NCBI GenBank assembly: GCA_011042035.1 | Contig: DQZA01000040.1 | Location: 1-6,644, forward strand | DNA from: Desulfobacteraceae bacterium | GTDB lineage: Bacteria; Desulfobacterota; DSM-4660; Desulfatiglandales; Desulfatiglandaceae | DNA: 6,644 bases | Direction of reading: 5' to 3' | Shown: positions 6,636 through 6,644 of the stretch, in pieces | How the letters are laid out: every line of letters starts with the position of its first letter | Numbering within the stretch: the first letter of the stretch is position 1 | The notes under the pieces: model-generated | Seen by the model: only the letters and a program-made list of their open reading frames with translations | The model's database searches: none | Told to the model about the DNA's origin: nothing | Program-made: the position numbers and the translations under genes

Positions 6636-6644
6636 TGTCCTCCC

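Overview
The window reads as bacterial chromosome of moderate GC content (roughly half by eye), with tightly packed metabolic genes and good Shine-Dalgarno sites in front of most of them. The gene set suggests an anaerobic bacterium, possibly a sulfate reducer or syntroph of the Desulfobacterota type: an FmdE-family protein, a relic of an NDP-forming acyl-CoA synthetase, and NAD-linked alanine dehydrogenase. This placement is inference from gene content only. I see no rRNA, tRNA, CRISPR array, insertion sequence or phage gene.

Left part (1-2758): a metallo-beta-lactamase-fold hydrolase runs leftwards (3-1118). A 213-base divergent spacer separates it from a ketopantoate-reductase-family gene running rightwards (best start 1332, end 2237). 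The spacer holds a plausible sigma-70 promoter for the reductase. Forty bases after the reductase lies a broken gene (2278-2758). It keeps the beginning of the CoA-binding domain and the end of the ligase domain of an acyl/acetyl-CoA synthetase (NDP-forming), with the middle missing and the two halves in different frames.

Right part (2787-6644): four genes all run leftwards, in transcription order fmdE-like (6635-6096), alanine dehydrogenase ald (6045-4939), a class IV PLP aminotransferase (4846-3941) and alanine racemase alr (3911-2787). Gaps are 50, 92 and 29 bases, so an operon is likely. Together, Ald (pyruvate + NH3 + NADH to and from L-alanine), Alr (L-alanine to and from D-alanine) and the aminotransferase (amino donor to 2-oxo acid; possibly a D-amino-acid or branched-chain type) form a chemically coherent alanine-centred module. 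It could make D-amino acids from 2-oxo acids, or drain D- and L-alanine to pyruvate and ammonium. The role of the FmdE-like protein in this module is unknown.

The two parts converge at 2758/2787 with only 28 bases between stop codons and no visible intrinsic terminator. The points most worth a second look are the alanine module with its attached FmdE-like protein, the atypical active-site motif of the aminotransferase, and the clean internal deletion in the acyl-CoA synthetase relic. I did not find convincing evidence of a wholly new defence or mobile system.
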